DNA from: Burkholderiaceae bacterium
Lineage (GTDB): Bacteria; Pseudomonadota; Gammaproteobacteria; Burkholderiales; Burkholderiaceae_E
Length of the DNA: 64,000 nucleotides
Reading direction: 5' to 3'
Assembly: GCA_024235875.1 (NCBI GenBank)
Contig: JACKLP010000010.1
Location: forward strand, 1 to 64,000
The first letter of the stretch is position 1. Every line of letters begins with the position of its first letter. The position numbers were made by a program, and so were the translations under genes. The notes below the pieces were generated by a model that was given only the letters and a program-made list of their open reading frames with translations, was not told where the DNA came from and did not search any database. Of the stretch, positions 7,872 to 16,529 are shown piece by piece.

Positions 7872-9112
7872 CAGCGCCCGGGCCGCTTGGCGGCAGCCGG
7901 ATCGACCGGCGGCTCGACCCAGGCGCCGACCCCGTCGGCCGGTTCGAGATAGCCGTCGCGGTAGAGCGAGAGCACCGGCGTGCGATCGACGCGCGGCCCG
8001 GAGACCGCGACATCGAGGCGCAGTCGCCCAGTCACGCCCTCGATGTCGAAGCGCTGGCGACCCTCCAGGAGCTCGCGTGAGATACGAAACGCATCGATGC
8101 CGAGCGCATAGAGTCGCTGCAACTCGAGGTGAGGCAGGCGCTCCGAGTGCTCATAGAGGCGCACCAGCGGCGCCATGGGTCGGACCAGCCACGGCATTTC
8201 GACCAGGGTCAGGCCATCGAGGGCAGGCGCCGCCAGCAGCTCGCTGACCTTGGACGCGCGACTGGCGCCGACATTGAGCATGGACGTCGCATAGAGCCGC
8301 GTGGGCGGACCCAGGGCCGCGCGAATCACCGGCACCGCGGCGCGGCCGGTGGCCACGAACACGGCCTGCGCCTGCACGCCCACCAGGACCCGGGAGAGCT
8401 CGTGATAGCGGGATTCATCGATGGTGAGGAGCTCGTAGCTTTCGCCGCCCGCCGCACGCCAGGTCTCGAGGAAGGCCTTGGCGCCACGCTGCGCGAGCGA
8501 CCCGCTGTCGGCCACGACCAGCGCACGCGGCGGCGGCGCGCCCAGCCCCGTGCCGCCGGACTCGGCCAGCGCCTGGCGCGCGATCTCCTGGGCCTCGCGC
8601 TCGACGGGCAAGCCGAAGAGCACGCTGTTGGCGGGGTCGGGCAGGCCATCGTCGGGGAGATTGAGCGTGAGCGTGGCCAGCGGCAGGTTGCCGATGCGGG
8701 ACAGCCGATTGACGTTGGCACGCGTGATCGGCCCGACCACCAGCGTGTAGCGCCAGTTCACCAGCCGTTGGTAGAGGCCCTGCAGGTCGGTGCGATCGTC
8801 GTCGATCTCGAAGACCCGGACCTGGATTCCGTCGCCGTCGATCTTGTGGCCCGCGTGATAGCCCTCGAGTACCGCGGCCGAGGCACGACGATACGGGCCG
8901 ACCATGGAGGGCAGTAGCATGGCGATGCGGGTCGGGCCGCGGCCGAAGTGCATGAAGCGGTGTTGCTTCGGCTTGTTCTCGGCCGCGCTTGCCGCCCGGG
9001 CTGCCAGTGCGCAGAATCCGGTGGCACCCAGCAATTGCGCCCCCAGCACACCGGCCCCGAGGTTCAGGCCATGACGCAGACTGCGTCGGCGAGGCGCCGA
9101 ATGACGCGTCAT
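7871..9112 (-). CDS. LpoA/LppC-like penicillin-binding protein activator
   Basis: A 413-aa exported protein with a periplasmic-binding-protein-like fold (segments RIAMLLPSMVGPYRRAS and LVVGPITRANV). In E. coli LpoA activates PBP1a during peptidoglycan synthesis. Two differences stand out: it lacks the N-terminal TPR-like domain of the E. coli protein (about 680 aa), and no clear lipobox is seen. The N-terminus has a twin-arginine-like region (RRRSLRHG) and an A-x-A cleavage site near residue 43. The start is supported by a GGAG 9 bases upstream. That start (CAT at 9110-9112) overlaps the rsmI start on the other strand. It could instead be a general ABC-substrate-binding relative. Confidence 0.75.
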   Translation of the reverse strand: MTRHSAPRRRSLRHGLNLGAGVLGAQLLGATGFCALAARAASAAENKPKQHRFMHFGRGPTRIAMLLPSMVGPYRRASAAVLEGYHAGHKIDGDGIQVRVFEIDDDRTDLQGLYQRLVNWRYTLVVGPITRANVNRLSRIGNLPLATLTLNLPDDGLPDPANSVLFGLPVEREAQEIARQALAESGGTGLGAPPPRALVVADSGSLAQRGAKAFLETWRAAGGESYELLTIDESRYHELSRVLVGVQAQAVFVATGRAAVPVIRAALGPPTRLYATSMLNVGASRASKVSELLAAPALDGLTLVEMPWLVRPMAPLVRLYEHSERLPHLELQRLYALGIDAFRISRELLEGRQRFDIEGVTGRLRLDVAVSGPRVDRTPVLSLYRDGYLEPADGVGAWVEPPVDPAAAKRPGR

Positions 9113-10004
9113 GAACGAAGACTCCAAGCAGCGAATCGAACCCGGATTATATGTAGTGGCCACGCCGATCGGTAATCTGTCGGACCTAGGCAGGCGGGCC
9201 TGTGACATCCTGAAAGAAGTCGACCTGATCGCCTGCGAGGACACGCGGGTCAGCCGCGTGCTGCTCGACTCGATCGGCGTGCACGCGAGGACGATCGCCG
9301 CACACGAGCACAACGAGCGCGACGCATCGTCGCGCATCGTCGCGGCGCTGGAGGCCGGGCTGCGGGTGGCGCTGGTCTGCGATGCGGGTACGCCGGCGAT
9401 CAGCGACCCTGGCGCGGTGGTGGTGGCGACGGTGCGTGCGGCCGGCCATCGGGTCGTGCCGGTGCCGGGTGCCTGCGCGGTGACGACCCTGCTCTCGGTC
9501 GCCGCCTTCGGAGAAGGCGGCTACTGCTTCGCCGGCTTCGTGCCCTCGCGTCGGCGCGATCGCGAGGCCTTCGTGAGCGCCGCCCGGGACAGCCCTCGCC
9601 CGACGGTGTTCTTCGAGTCGCCACACCGGATCGGCGATACGCTTGCCGCCATGCAGGCGCAGTGCGAGGCGGAACGCCGCCTGGTGCTCGGGCGCGAACT
9701 GACCAAGCGCTTCGAGGAGATCGCCGACCTGCGCGTGAGCGACGCACTGGCCTGGCTCGAGGCCGACCCGAACCGGATGCGCGGCGAGTATGTGATCGCG
9801 CTGGCGGCGGCGCCGGCTCGTCCGCGCGTCGACCCGGGCGACGTCGTGTCCTTGGGGATCGACGCGCTGCTCGCGGCCCTGATGCCCGAGCTCGGCGCGA
9901 ATCGCAGCGCCCGCCTCGTGCAGGGCCTCACCGGCGGGGATCGACGCGCGCTCTATGCGCGCGCGCTCGCGCTCAAGCCGGACGACGACGGCGGCAACAC
10001 GTAG
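9111..10004 (+). CDS. rsmI: 16S rRNA (cytidine1402-2'-O)-methyltransferase
   Basis: RsmI methylates the ribose of C1402 in 16S rRNA using S-adenosylmethionine. The 297-aa length fits the family. Motifs seen: YVVATPIGNLSDLGRRA at residues 14-30, ACEDTRVSR, DAGTPAISDPG, and PGACAVTTLLSVA, the tetrapyrrole-methylase-like SAM fold. The start codon ATG 9111-9113 overlaps the lpoA-like start on the opposite strand by two bases, so its promoter and leader must lie inside the lpoA coding region; only a distant GAGG is seen as ribosome site. Its 3' end overlaps the convergent acyl-CoA dehydrogenase gene by 52 bases. Confidence 0.95.
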   Translation: MNEDSKQRIEPGLYVVATPIGNLSDLGRRACDILKEVDLIACEDTRVSRVLLDSIGVHARTIAAHEHNERDASSRIVAALEAGLRVALVCDAGTPAISDPGAVVVATVRAAGHRVVPVPGACAVTTLLSVAAFGEGGYCFAGFVPSRRRDREAFVSAARDSPRPTVFFESPHRIGDTLAAMQAQCEAERRLVLGRELTKRFEEIADLRVSDALAWLEADPNRMRGEYVIALAAAPARPRVDPGDVVSLGIDALLAALMPELGANRSARLVQGLTGGDRRALYARALALKPDDDGGNT

Positions 10005-11227
10005 GGCGACTCATCGAGTGTCTCGGTCGGTGCCGACTCCATGCGAAAGATCGTGCGCAGATGCACTTCGTCGGGGCCGTCGCCGATTCGAAACGCCCTC
10101 GCCCAGGCGTAGGCATTGGCCACCGGCGCCCCCTGGTAGCCGGCCATCGCGCCGAACACCTGCACCGCGCGCTCGGCGACCCGGTACATCGCCTGCGCGA
10201 CGCCCACCTTCAGGATCGCGAGCTCGCGAAACGCACCCTTCGCACCGAGCCGATCCACGCGCGCCGCCACCGAGTGGGTGAGCAATCGCATCTGCTCGAC
10301 ATCGACGCGCGACAGTGCCACCGCATGTTGGACCGCATCGTAGTCGGCGATCGGACGTCCGAAGGTGTGGCGCTCGCGGCCGCGCGACAGCATCAGCTCG
10401 ATCAGCAGTTCGCTGATGCCGATGCCGCGCATGCAATGGTGAAGTCGCGCCGGTGCGAGACGGGCCTGTGCCACGCGCAAGCCATCGCCCTCGGCGCCGA
10501 TCCGGTTCTCGATCGGAACACGCACGCCCTCGAAGCGCAGCGAATGGGCCGGGCCGCTCGGCTCGCGGTAGCCGAAGAAGGTGCTGGGCGCACCGATGGT
10601 CAGGCCCGGCGTGTCCCGCGGCACCATCACCACGCTGTGCCGCGAGCCGGGTGCCGCATCCGGGTCGGTCTGCCCGAGCAACATGTAGAAACGACAGCGA
10701 GGATGACCGGCACCCGTGATGTACCACTTCTCGCCATCGAGCACGTATTGGTCGCCGTCGCGCCGGATGCGGGTGCCGATATTGCGGGCATCGGACGAGG
10801 CCACCGCGGGTTCGGTCATCGCGAACGCGGAGTGGCAGTCGCCGTCGAGCAGGGGATCGAGCCAAGCCTGCTTCTGTTGTGGCGTCGCCCATTGCTGCAA
10901 TGCGACCATGTTCGGCACGTCCGGCCACTGGCAATTGAACACTTTCGAGGACCACAGCACCCGGCCGAGGTATTCGGCGAGCACCGCGTAGTCGGTGTTG
11001 CTCATGGGCTCGCCGGGCCGCCCGGGATCGAGCTCGGTCATCGCGAAGTTCCACAGGCCCTCGGCGCGAGCCTTCTCGCGCAGTTGCGCGACGAAGGGCG
11101 GATCATCGGCCGGATCGGTCATCTCGTGTGCCAGCATCTCGCGATTGCGTGGCAATACATGAGCGTCGCAAAACGTGCGCACTCGCTCGATCAGCGCTCG
11201 TGTGCGCGGCGTCGTCGTGGTTTCCAT
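9953..11227 (-). CDS. Acyl-CoA dehydrogenase, ACAD10/11-like
   Basis: A 424-aa FAD enzyme that introduces an alpha,beta double bond in an acyl-CoA. Seen in order: an N-terminal helical domain, the FAD-binding loop (AFAMTEPAVASSD), a GEKWYITGA strand, a C-terminal helical domain with RHTFGRPI, and the end motif GDGPDEVHLRTI, which is typical of the ACAD10/11 branch. The start ATG 11227 is supported by AGGAG seven bases upstream; a longer frame exists but is Arg-rich and not conserved. The last 52 bases overlap the convergent rsmI gene. It stands alone, so the acyl substrate is unknown. Confidence 0.9.
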   Translation of the reverse strand: METTTTPRTRALIERVRTFCDAHVLPRNREMLAHEMTDPADDPPFVAQLREKARAEGLWNFAMTELDPGRPGEPMSNTDYAVLAEYLGRVLWSSKVFNCQWPDVPNMVALQQWATPQQKQAWLDPLLDGDCHSAFAMTEPAVASSDARNIGTRIRRDGDQYVLDGEKWYITGAGHPRCRFYMLLGQTDPDAAPGSRHSVVMVPRDTPGLTIGAPSTFFGYREPSGPAHSLRFEGVRVPIENRIGAEGDGLRVAQARLAPARLHHCMRGIGISELLIELMLSRGRERHTFGRPIADYDAVQHAVALSRVDVEQMRLLTHSVAARVDRLGAKGAFRELAILKVGVAQAMYRVAERAVQVFGAMAGYQGAPVANAYAWARAFRIGDGPDEVHLRTIFRMESAPTETLDESPYVLPPSSSGLSASARA

Positions 11228-11355
11228 GATGTCTCCTGGTGGCGGGCCGCGGGGCCGTGGCGGGCCATTCGACGCATTGTGAGGGGAGCGGCGACCACGC
11301 CTGTTCCGCATCGCGTACGCTTGCGAATCGCGCGTACGCGGCATCGCGGCGCCGA

Positions 11356-12477
11356 TCAGCGTCGGATCACGAAGGCCTTCAGATCCGATGAGGCACGCAC
11401 GCGCGCCATGGCGGTACGGGCGTCGATCGCGGACTCGTAGGGCCCGGCGAGGACCTTGAAGCGCTGATTCTCCGGATGAACCGCAAGGCGCTCGCCGAGC
11501 CAGGGAAAGCGCAAGGCGAAGAGCGTCGCCCCGGCCTCGGCCTTGTCGCGTTCGACGAACGAGCCGAGCTGAACGAAGATCCCCTGCGGCGCGCGCGCGG
11601 GCAGGCGCTCGCCCTGGACCACGGTCTCCATTTGCAACGTCGAGGCCGAGCCAACTTGCGTTGCGTCGCTTGCGGCGCCCACCGCGGCGTCCTGCGGATC
11701 GGTGTTCACCAACACCACGTTGGCAGCGGGCACCACCACACGGTTCGCCGCGTCTGCCGGGCGCTCGCCGCCGGCCCCCGCCTGGGGCGCGGCCACCGCG
11801 GTCGCGCCGGCCGGCACGACGTCCACCCGCTCGGCGTCGACCGACGAAGCGGCACTCACCGAAGCGGACGGCTCGCCGGCCGCATCATTCGTTGCCGTTT
11901 CCGGGGCGACAGCCGCGACCATCGGGGCGGCATCCGCCCCGGGCATCACCAACTCCACCTCGACCTGCGCATGACCGTCACGCTCGTAGCCCAGCTTGGC
12001 GGCGGCGGTCCAGCTCAGATCGATGATCCGATCGTTCAGGAACGGGCCGCGATCATTGACGCGCACGACCACCTGGCGGCCATTGGAGAGGTTGGTGACG
12101 CGGACGAAGCTGGGCAGCGGCAGGGTCGGATGCGCGGCCGTCATCGCATACATGTCGTAGCGCTCGCCGATCGCCGTCTTGCGACCATGAAACTTGCGCC
12201 CATACCAGGACGCCTCGCCGCGCTGCTTGAACGGGCGCCGCTCGGTCATCGGCGTGAATCGCTTGCCGAACACGAGATAGGGCCGGTTGGCGGCCCTGCG
12301 AAGCGGCTCGTCGCGCGGTTGCGCATCTGGGATCCGGGCAATGTCGGTCGGCGGACCACGCCCTGGACCATCGTCCTGGTAGAACGCCCCGCGGTTCGAT
12401 GTCGAGCAAGCCGCGAGGCCCACGGACACGGCGAGCGCCAGCCGCGCGCAGGCCCGCGCCGACACCGAGGCGATCAA
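11356..12477 (-). CDS. rlpA: Septal ring lytic transglycosylase RlpA family lipoprotein
   Basis: A 373-aa outer-membrane lipoprotein. The signal peptide ends in a lipobox (GLAACS). A double-psi beta-barrel domain follows (GEASWYGRKFHGRKTAIGE and VVRVNDRGPFLNDRIIDLS, with the conserved Asp-Arg-Gly), then an Ala/Val-rich linker, then a C-terminal SPOR domain that binds denuded glycan at the septum. RlpA cleaves glycan strands lacking stem peptides. I chose the TTG at 12477 because it overlaps the upstream SDR stop as TTGA and has GGGAGGG upstream; an in-frame GTG a few codons later is the alternative. Confidence 0.88.
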   Translation of the reverse strand: MIASVSARACARLALAVSVGLAACSTSNRGAFYQDDGPGRGPPTDIARIPDAQPRDEPLRRAANRPYLVFGKRFTPMTERRPFKQRGEASWYGRKFHGRKTAIGERYDMYAMTAAHPTLPLPSFVRVTNLSNGRQVVVRVNDRGPFLNDRIIDLSWTAAAKLGYERDGHAQVEVELVMPGADAAPMVAAVAPETATNDAAGEPSASVSAASSVDAERVDVVPAGATAVAAPQAGAGGERPADAANRVVVPAANVVLVNTDPQDAAVGAASDATQVGSASTLQMETVVQGERLPARAPQGIFVQLGSFVERDKAEAGATLFALRFPWLGERLAVHPENQRFKVLAGPYESAIDARTAMARVRASSDLKAFVIRR

Positions 12478-13250
12478 GACGACCCTCCCACCGTCGCCCG
12501 CTGCTTTCTCGGCGCCCTCGCAAACGCGCGGTCGTAGATCGGGCGCGGCAGCAATCGCAGCACCCGCGCGATCACCCCCATTTGCCAGGGGATCACGCAG
12601 AAGTCGCGGCCGCGCTCGATCGCATCGACCGCCCGGCGGGCAAAGGCATCGACCTCGGTCAGGAACGGCATGGGATAGCGATTGCGCTCGGTCAGAGGCG
12701 TTCGTACGAAGCCCGGCGCGAGCGTGACCACCCCGACGCCGCTGCCGCGCAACTCGACGCGCAGGCTCTCCAGGTAGGCGATCGCCCCGGCCTTCGAAGC
12801 GCTGTAGGCGCCCGCGCCCGGCAGCCCGCGGATGCCCGCCACGCTGGCCACACCGACCAGTGCGCCGTGTCGCGCCGAGCGCATCGCCGGCACGAAGGGA
12901 GCAAAGGTATCGTGCATCGCGCACAGATTGGTCTGCACGATGCGCGCGAAGGTCTCGCCGTCGCCGGGCTCGCCGGTCGCGGTACCGGCACTGATACCGG
13001 CATTGGCAATGACCCGATCGACCCCGCCCGCATGCTGCAGGAAATCGTTGCCGGCCGCGGCCAGGCTTGCGCGATCGGTGACATCGAGCGGGTAGCAACG
13101 ACAACGGGCCGGCAAGGCGGCCGCGAGCGCTTCGAGACGCTGGCCGCGCCGGGCGCACAGGCCGATCAGGGCATCGGGATGGCGCGCCGAGTACTCGCGC
13201 GCGAGCGCCTCGCCGATACCGCTCGAGGCGCCGGTGATGAACACCCTCAT
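12474..13250 (-). CDS. SDR family oxidoreductase
   Basis: A classical short-chain dehydrogenase of 258 aa. The nucleotide-binding GASSGIG is at residues 7-13, NAG in the VIANAGIS segment, and the catalytic YSASK follows an SVAG motif. The start ATG 13250 is placed directly before the first beta strand (MRVFITG); an in-frame ATG at 13289 would add 13 residues with no conserved content. It is the gene directly upstream of rlpA, with a 4-base stop/start overlap (TTGA). The substrate is unknown. The location between dsbA and rlpA suggests a housekeeping or lipid role, but this is only inference. Confidence 0.88.
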   Translation of the reverse strand: MRVFITGASSGIGEALAREYSARHPDALIGLCARRGQRLEALAAALPARCRCYPLDVTDRASLAAAGNDFLQHAGGVDRVIANAGISAGTATGEPGDGETFARIVQTNLCAMHDTFAPFVPAMRSARHGALVGVASVAGIRGLPGAGAYSASKAGAIAYLESLRVELRGSGVGVVTLAPGFVRTPLTERNRYPMPFLTEVDAFARRAVDAIERGRDFCVIPWQMGVIARVLRLLPRPIYDRAFARAPRKQRATVGGSS

Positions 13251-13306
13251 CGCGGCCGCCGCGGGCTCGGTCGCAGGCCGCCGATGCAAGCCGACGCGGC
13301 CACGCC

Positions 13307-13990
13307 CTACTGCGCCGCCAGACGCCGCTCTTCGGCCAGCAGCGCGTCGACCAGCTGCAGGGCCGCGCCGTTGGATCCCGCCATCGAGGGGGACGTGTAG
13401 TACTTGCCGTTGACCGCCAATGCCGGCACGCCATCGACGCCGTAGGCATCGACCATCTTGTCGGCGCGCTTCATCGCGGCGTCGACGCCGAACGACCGAT
13501 AGGCATCGGTGAAGGCCTTGCGCTCGAGCCCCTGCGCCTCGGCCCAGGTGGTGATGAGGCGATCGGTGTCGAGCGGGTCGTGCGCCTTGTGGATCGCGTC
13601 GAAGACCTTCTGGCCCAGTTCATCGTCCTTGCCCATCGCAACGAGCGTGAAATAGAGCCGCTGGTGCCGCCGCTCCCGAAACGGGACGTGAACCCGTCGG
13701 AACGTCACGTCGATGGGCAGGCGCAGCGCCCAGGCCTTGATCAGGGGCTCGAGCGCATTGCAATGCGGGCATCCGTACCAGAAGAACTCGATTACTTCGA
13801 GCTTGCCCTTGGGCACGCCGGTCGCCTGCGCCGGCTTGACCAGCCGGTAGGACTTGCCCGGCGGCGGCAGCGTCGACTGCGCCAGCGCCATCGGCGCGGC
13901 CAGCAGGCCCAGCGAGGCCACGGCCAACGCCCGGGTCGCATCGCGGCGGCCGTCGGATGCCGGTTGGGTGGGGCGGGTACGGACGATCAT
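13307..13990 (-). CDS. dsbA: Thiol:disulfide interchange protein DsbA
   Basis: A 227-aa periplasmic oxidase that introduces disulfides into exported proteins. It has a signal peptide (hydrophobic 21-37, cleavage after ALA-Q), a thioredoxin fold with the redox pair Cys74-Pro-His-Cys77 (the DsbA-type CPHC), the inserted helical domain, and a cis-Pro loop (GVDGVPALAVNGKYY). The start ATG 13990 has a GAGGAG seven bases upstream. DsbA in this group usually receives electrons through DsbB, which is not in the window. The gene lies in the argS-SPOR-dsbA block, with a 15-base tandem repeat in its upstream region. Confidence 0.95.
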   Translation of the reverse strand: MIVRTRPTQPASDGRRDATRALAVASLGLLAAPMALAQSTLPPPGKSYRLVKPAQATGVPKGKLEVIEFFWYGCPHCNALEPLIKAWALRLPIDVTFRRVHVPFRERRHQRLYFTLVAMGKDDELGQKVFDAIHKAHDPLDTDRLITTWAEAQGLERKAFTDAYRSFGVDAAMKRADKMVDAYGVDGVPALAVNGKYYTSPSMAGSNGAALQLVDALLAEERRLAAQ

Positions 13991-14065
13991 GGCAGCTCCT
14001 CGAAGTCGTTGCCGTCGGCTGGCGCCTCGGGCCTGAATGGGTGACAACGTCCAAACCGCTCGAAT

Positions 14066-14095
14066 GGGTTGACGCGCAATGGGATGACGCGCAAT
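14066..14095. repeat. Tandem 15-base repeat upstream of dsbA
   Basis: Two adjacent 15-base units, GGGTTGACGCGCAAT (14066-14080) and GGGATGACGCGCAAT (14081-14095), differ at one base. They lie 76-105 bases upstream of the dsbA start, in the 164-base gap after the SPOR gene. They could be a duplicated regulator site or a simple local duplication. Confidence 0.8.
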
Positions 14096-14154
14096 CGGGC
14101 GCGATCGGCACCAGCCCAACGCGACGCCATTTCGTCGCGCCCAATAGCGGTCGC

Positions 14155-14730
14155 TTACTTCTGGCGAACGACCGACGCCTCGATGCCGGCCTCGGCCAGC
14201 TTGGCCCGCACCCGGTTCATGTCGTCGAGCTGGGCGTATGGCCCCACCCGAACCCTGAACAAGGCCTGGCCGCCGACCTGGGCCTGAACCACGCGGGCCT
14301 CGAAACCGACCAGCGCGAGCTTGGCCCGCATGGCGTCGGCATCGCCCACGGATCTGAACGCACCCGCCTGCAGCAGATAGCTGACCGCGCCCTGTGCCGC
14401 CTGGCCAGTGGCCGCACCGGTCGCCTGCGTGCCCGGCGGGCGCGCACCGGCCCCGTCGGCCGCCGGCTTGCCGGCCTCGGTCTCGGGCTTGACGCGCGAG
14501 TGCAGGGGTTGATTGGGATCCGGCGCCTCGGCGGCGGTGCGTGGCTCGAGGCGCTCGGCCGTCTGGGCGGCCCGATTCACGAACGGGACCGGGGCCCGGG
14601 TCACGAAGATGGCGACCACCACGGCCACCGTCAGGCCGGTGACCAGCCCGATCATGAACCCGAGCAGCGTGCCGCCCGCGCTGCGTGCGGCACGCGTACG
14701 CCGCGAACGCATCGACTTCCTCGCCATCAC
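14155..14730 (-). CDS. SPOR domain protein, FtsN-like
   Basis: A 191-aa bitopic membrane protein: a short basic cytoplasmic end, one transmembrane helix at about residues 19-43, a Pro/Ala-rich periplasmic linker, and a C-terminal SPOR domain (about 112-185; YLLQAGAFRSVGDADAMRAK and FRVRVGPYAQLDDMNRV). SPOR domains bind septal peptidoglycan, and this layout resembles a short FtsN-like division protein. The start overlaps the argS stop (ATGA at 14727-14730), so translation is probably coupled. The argS-SPOR-dsbA order is common in Burkholderiales. Confidence 0.9.
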   Translation of the reverse strand: MMARKSMRSRRTRAARSAGGTLLGFMIGLVTGLTVAVVVAIFVTRAPVPFVNRAAQTAERLEPRTAAEAPDPNQPLHSRVKPETEAGKPAADGAGARPPGTQATGAATGQAAQGAVSYLLQAGAFRSVGDADAMRAKLALVGFEARVVQAQVGGQALFRVRVGPYAQLDDMNRVRAKLAEAGIEASVVRQK

Positions 14731-16496
14731 ATCCTTTCCGGAGCCGAGACGCCGATCAGCGCCAGCCCGTTCCTTATCACCTGGCGCGCTGCGAGCAGCA
14801 GGGCCAGGCGCGCATGCTTGACCGCCTCATCATCGACGAGGAACCGTTCCGCATTATAGTAACTATGAACTTCCGACGCCAAGTCTCTGATATAAAAAGC
14901 GATTGCATGTGGCGCAAGTTCATCGACGGCGCTTTCCAGGACCTCGGGGAAGGCGGCCAGCCGGGCCATCAGCTCATACTCCCGATCGAGCGTGAGCGGC
15001 GACAGGTCGACGCCGGCCAGGGCCTCGAGCCGGGCCGCATCGGGCTCGCCGCCGGCCCACTGGGCCAGGACAGAGCAGATACGCGCATGCGCGTATTGCA
15101 CGTAGTAGACCGGGTTCTCGTCGGACTGCGACAGCGCGAGGTCGACGTCGAAGACGAACTCGGTGTCGCCCTTGCGCGAAACCAGGAAGAACCGAACCGC
15201 ATCGCGACCGCGCCGTAGCGCCGCATCGCGCTGCGCCTCGGGGAGATCTTCGGCGTCCGGGCCAAGGCCGCCGCTCCATTCGATCAGGTCGCGCAGCGTG
15301 ACATAGGCACCGGCCCGCTTGGAGATCTTCACCTCCTCGCCACCGCGCATCACGGTGACCATCTTGTGCAGCACGTAGTCCGGGTAGCCCTCGGGAATGC
15401 CGACGTCGAGCGCCTGCAGGCCGGCCCGCACCCGGGCCACGGTTCCGTGGTGGTCGGAGCCCTGGATATTGATCGCGCGCTCGAAGCCCCTCTCCCACTT
15501 GGTGACGTGATAGGCGACATCCGGCACGAAATAGGTATAGCCACCATCGGACTTGCGCATCACCCGGTCCTTGTCGTCACCGTAGTCGGTCGTGCGCAAC
15601 CAGAGCGCACCGCCGTCCTCGTAGGTGTGACCGGACTCGCGCAGCGACTGCACCACTTGCGCAACCCGCCCGTCGGCGTACAGAGAGGATTCCAGGTAGT
15701 GATTGTCGAAGCGCACGCCGAAGTGACGCAGGTCGATGTCCTGCTCGTGCCGCAGATAGGCCACCGCGAAATGGCGGACCGACTCGAGTTCGTCGGGGTC
15801 GCCGCCCGCGGTGACCGGCGCCACGCCCTCGGCACCGACCGTCTCGCCCGCCAGGAAATCACAGGCGATGTCGCGGATATAGTCGCCGCGATAGCCGTCT
15901 TCGGGAAAACCGTGTTCACCCGGCTCGATGCCACGCGCACGTGCCTGGACCGACAGCGCGAGGTTCTGGATCTGGGCGCCGGCGTCGTTGTAGTAGAACT
16001 CGCGCGTCACCTGCCAGCCGTCGGCCGCCAGGAGCGAGGAGAGCGAGTCGCCGAGCGCCGCCTGGCGACCGTGGCCCACGTGCAGCGGCCCGGTCGGGTT
16101 GGCCGAGACGAACTCGACGACGATCGGCCTCGAGCGCCCGCGATCGCCGCGCCCGAATCGCTCGGCCTGCGCCAGCACGACCGCGACCACGGCACGCTTG
16201 GCATCCGCCGCCAGGCGCAGGTTGATGAATCCCGGGCCCGCGATCTCGACCGCCTCGAGCAGCGCCCCGCCGTCGCGCTCGCGCAGCTCGCGCGCGATCG
16301 CCTCGGCGATGTCGCGCGGCTTGCGCTTGAGCGGTCGCGCGAGTTGCATCGCCAGGTTGCAGGCCAGATCGCCATGGTCGGCCTGCTTGGGACGGTCGAG
16401 TTCGACGCTCGGGATCTCGATCGACGTGTCGCCGACCAGGCCCGCAGCGACATCCCGGATCAATGCAGCCAGGCGCTGCTTGTGTTCGCGTAGCAT
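14727..16496 (-). CDS. argS: Arginyl-tRNA synthetase
   Basis: Class I synthetase of 589 aa that charges tRNA-Arg. Visible parts: the N-terminal additional domain, the HIGH-type motif HVGH at residues 139-142 within SANPTGPLHVGHG, a KISKRAG motif in place of KMSKS, and a C-terminal DALR anticodon-binding domain ending at the conserved Met (GLALIGVSAPERM). It is first in a probable operon with the SPOR protein, whose start overlaps its stop. The divergent VOC-protein gene begins about 33 bases away, so the two share a very short promoter region. Confidence 0.97.
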   Translation of the reverse strand: MLREHKQRLAALIRDVAAGLVGDTSIEIPSVELDRPKQADHGDLACNLAMQLARPLKRKPRDIAEAIARELRERDGGALLEAVEIAGPGFINLRLAADAKRAVVAVVLAQAERFGRGDRGRSRPIVVEFVSANPTGPLHVGHGRQAALGDSLSSLLAADGWQVTREFYYNDAGAQIQNLALSVQARARGIEPGEHGFPEDGYRGDYIRDIACDFLAGETVGAEGVAPVTAGGDPDELESVRHFAVAYLRHEQDIDLRHFGVRFDNHYLESSLYADGRVAQVVQSLRESGHTYEDGGALWLRTTDYGDDKDRVMRKSDGGYTYFVPDVAYHVTKWERGFERAINIQGSDHHGTVARVRAGLQALDVGIPEGYPDYVLHKMVTVMRGGEEVKISKRAGAYVTLRDLIEWSGGLGPDAEDLPEAQRDAALRRGRDAVRFFLVSRKGDTEFVFDVDLALSQSDENPVYYVQYAHARICSVLAQWAGGEPDAARLEALAGVDLSPLTLDREYELMARLAAFPEVLESAVDELAPHAIAFYIRDLASEVHSYYNAERFLVDDEAVKHARLALLLAARQVIRNGLALIGVSAPERM

Positions 16497-16529
16497 GATG
16501 GGGCGGAATTGTACTCAGGTAGCCTGCCC

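Noticed and set aside
12478..13449. N-terminal extension of RlpA giving a 697-residue protein
   Set aside because: The extension is the out-of-frame shadow of the SDR gene; the lipoprotein signal at residue 1 of the short form and the TTGA overlap define the true start.
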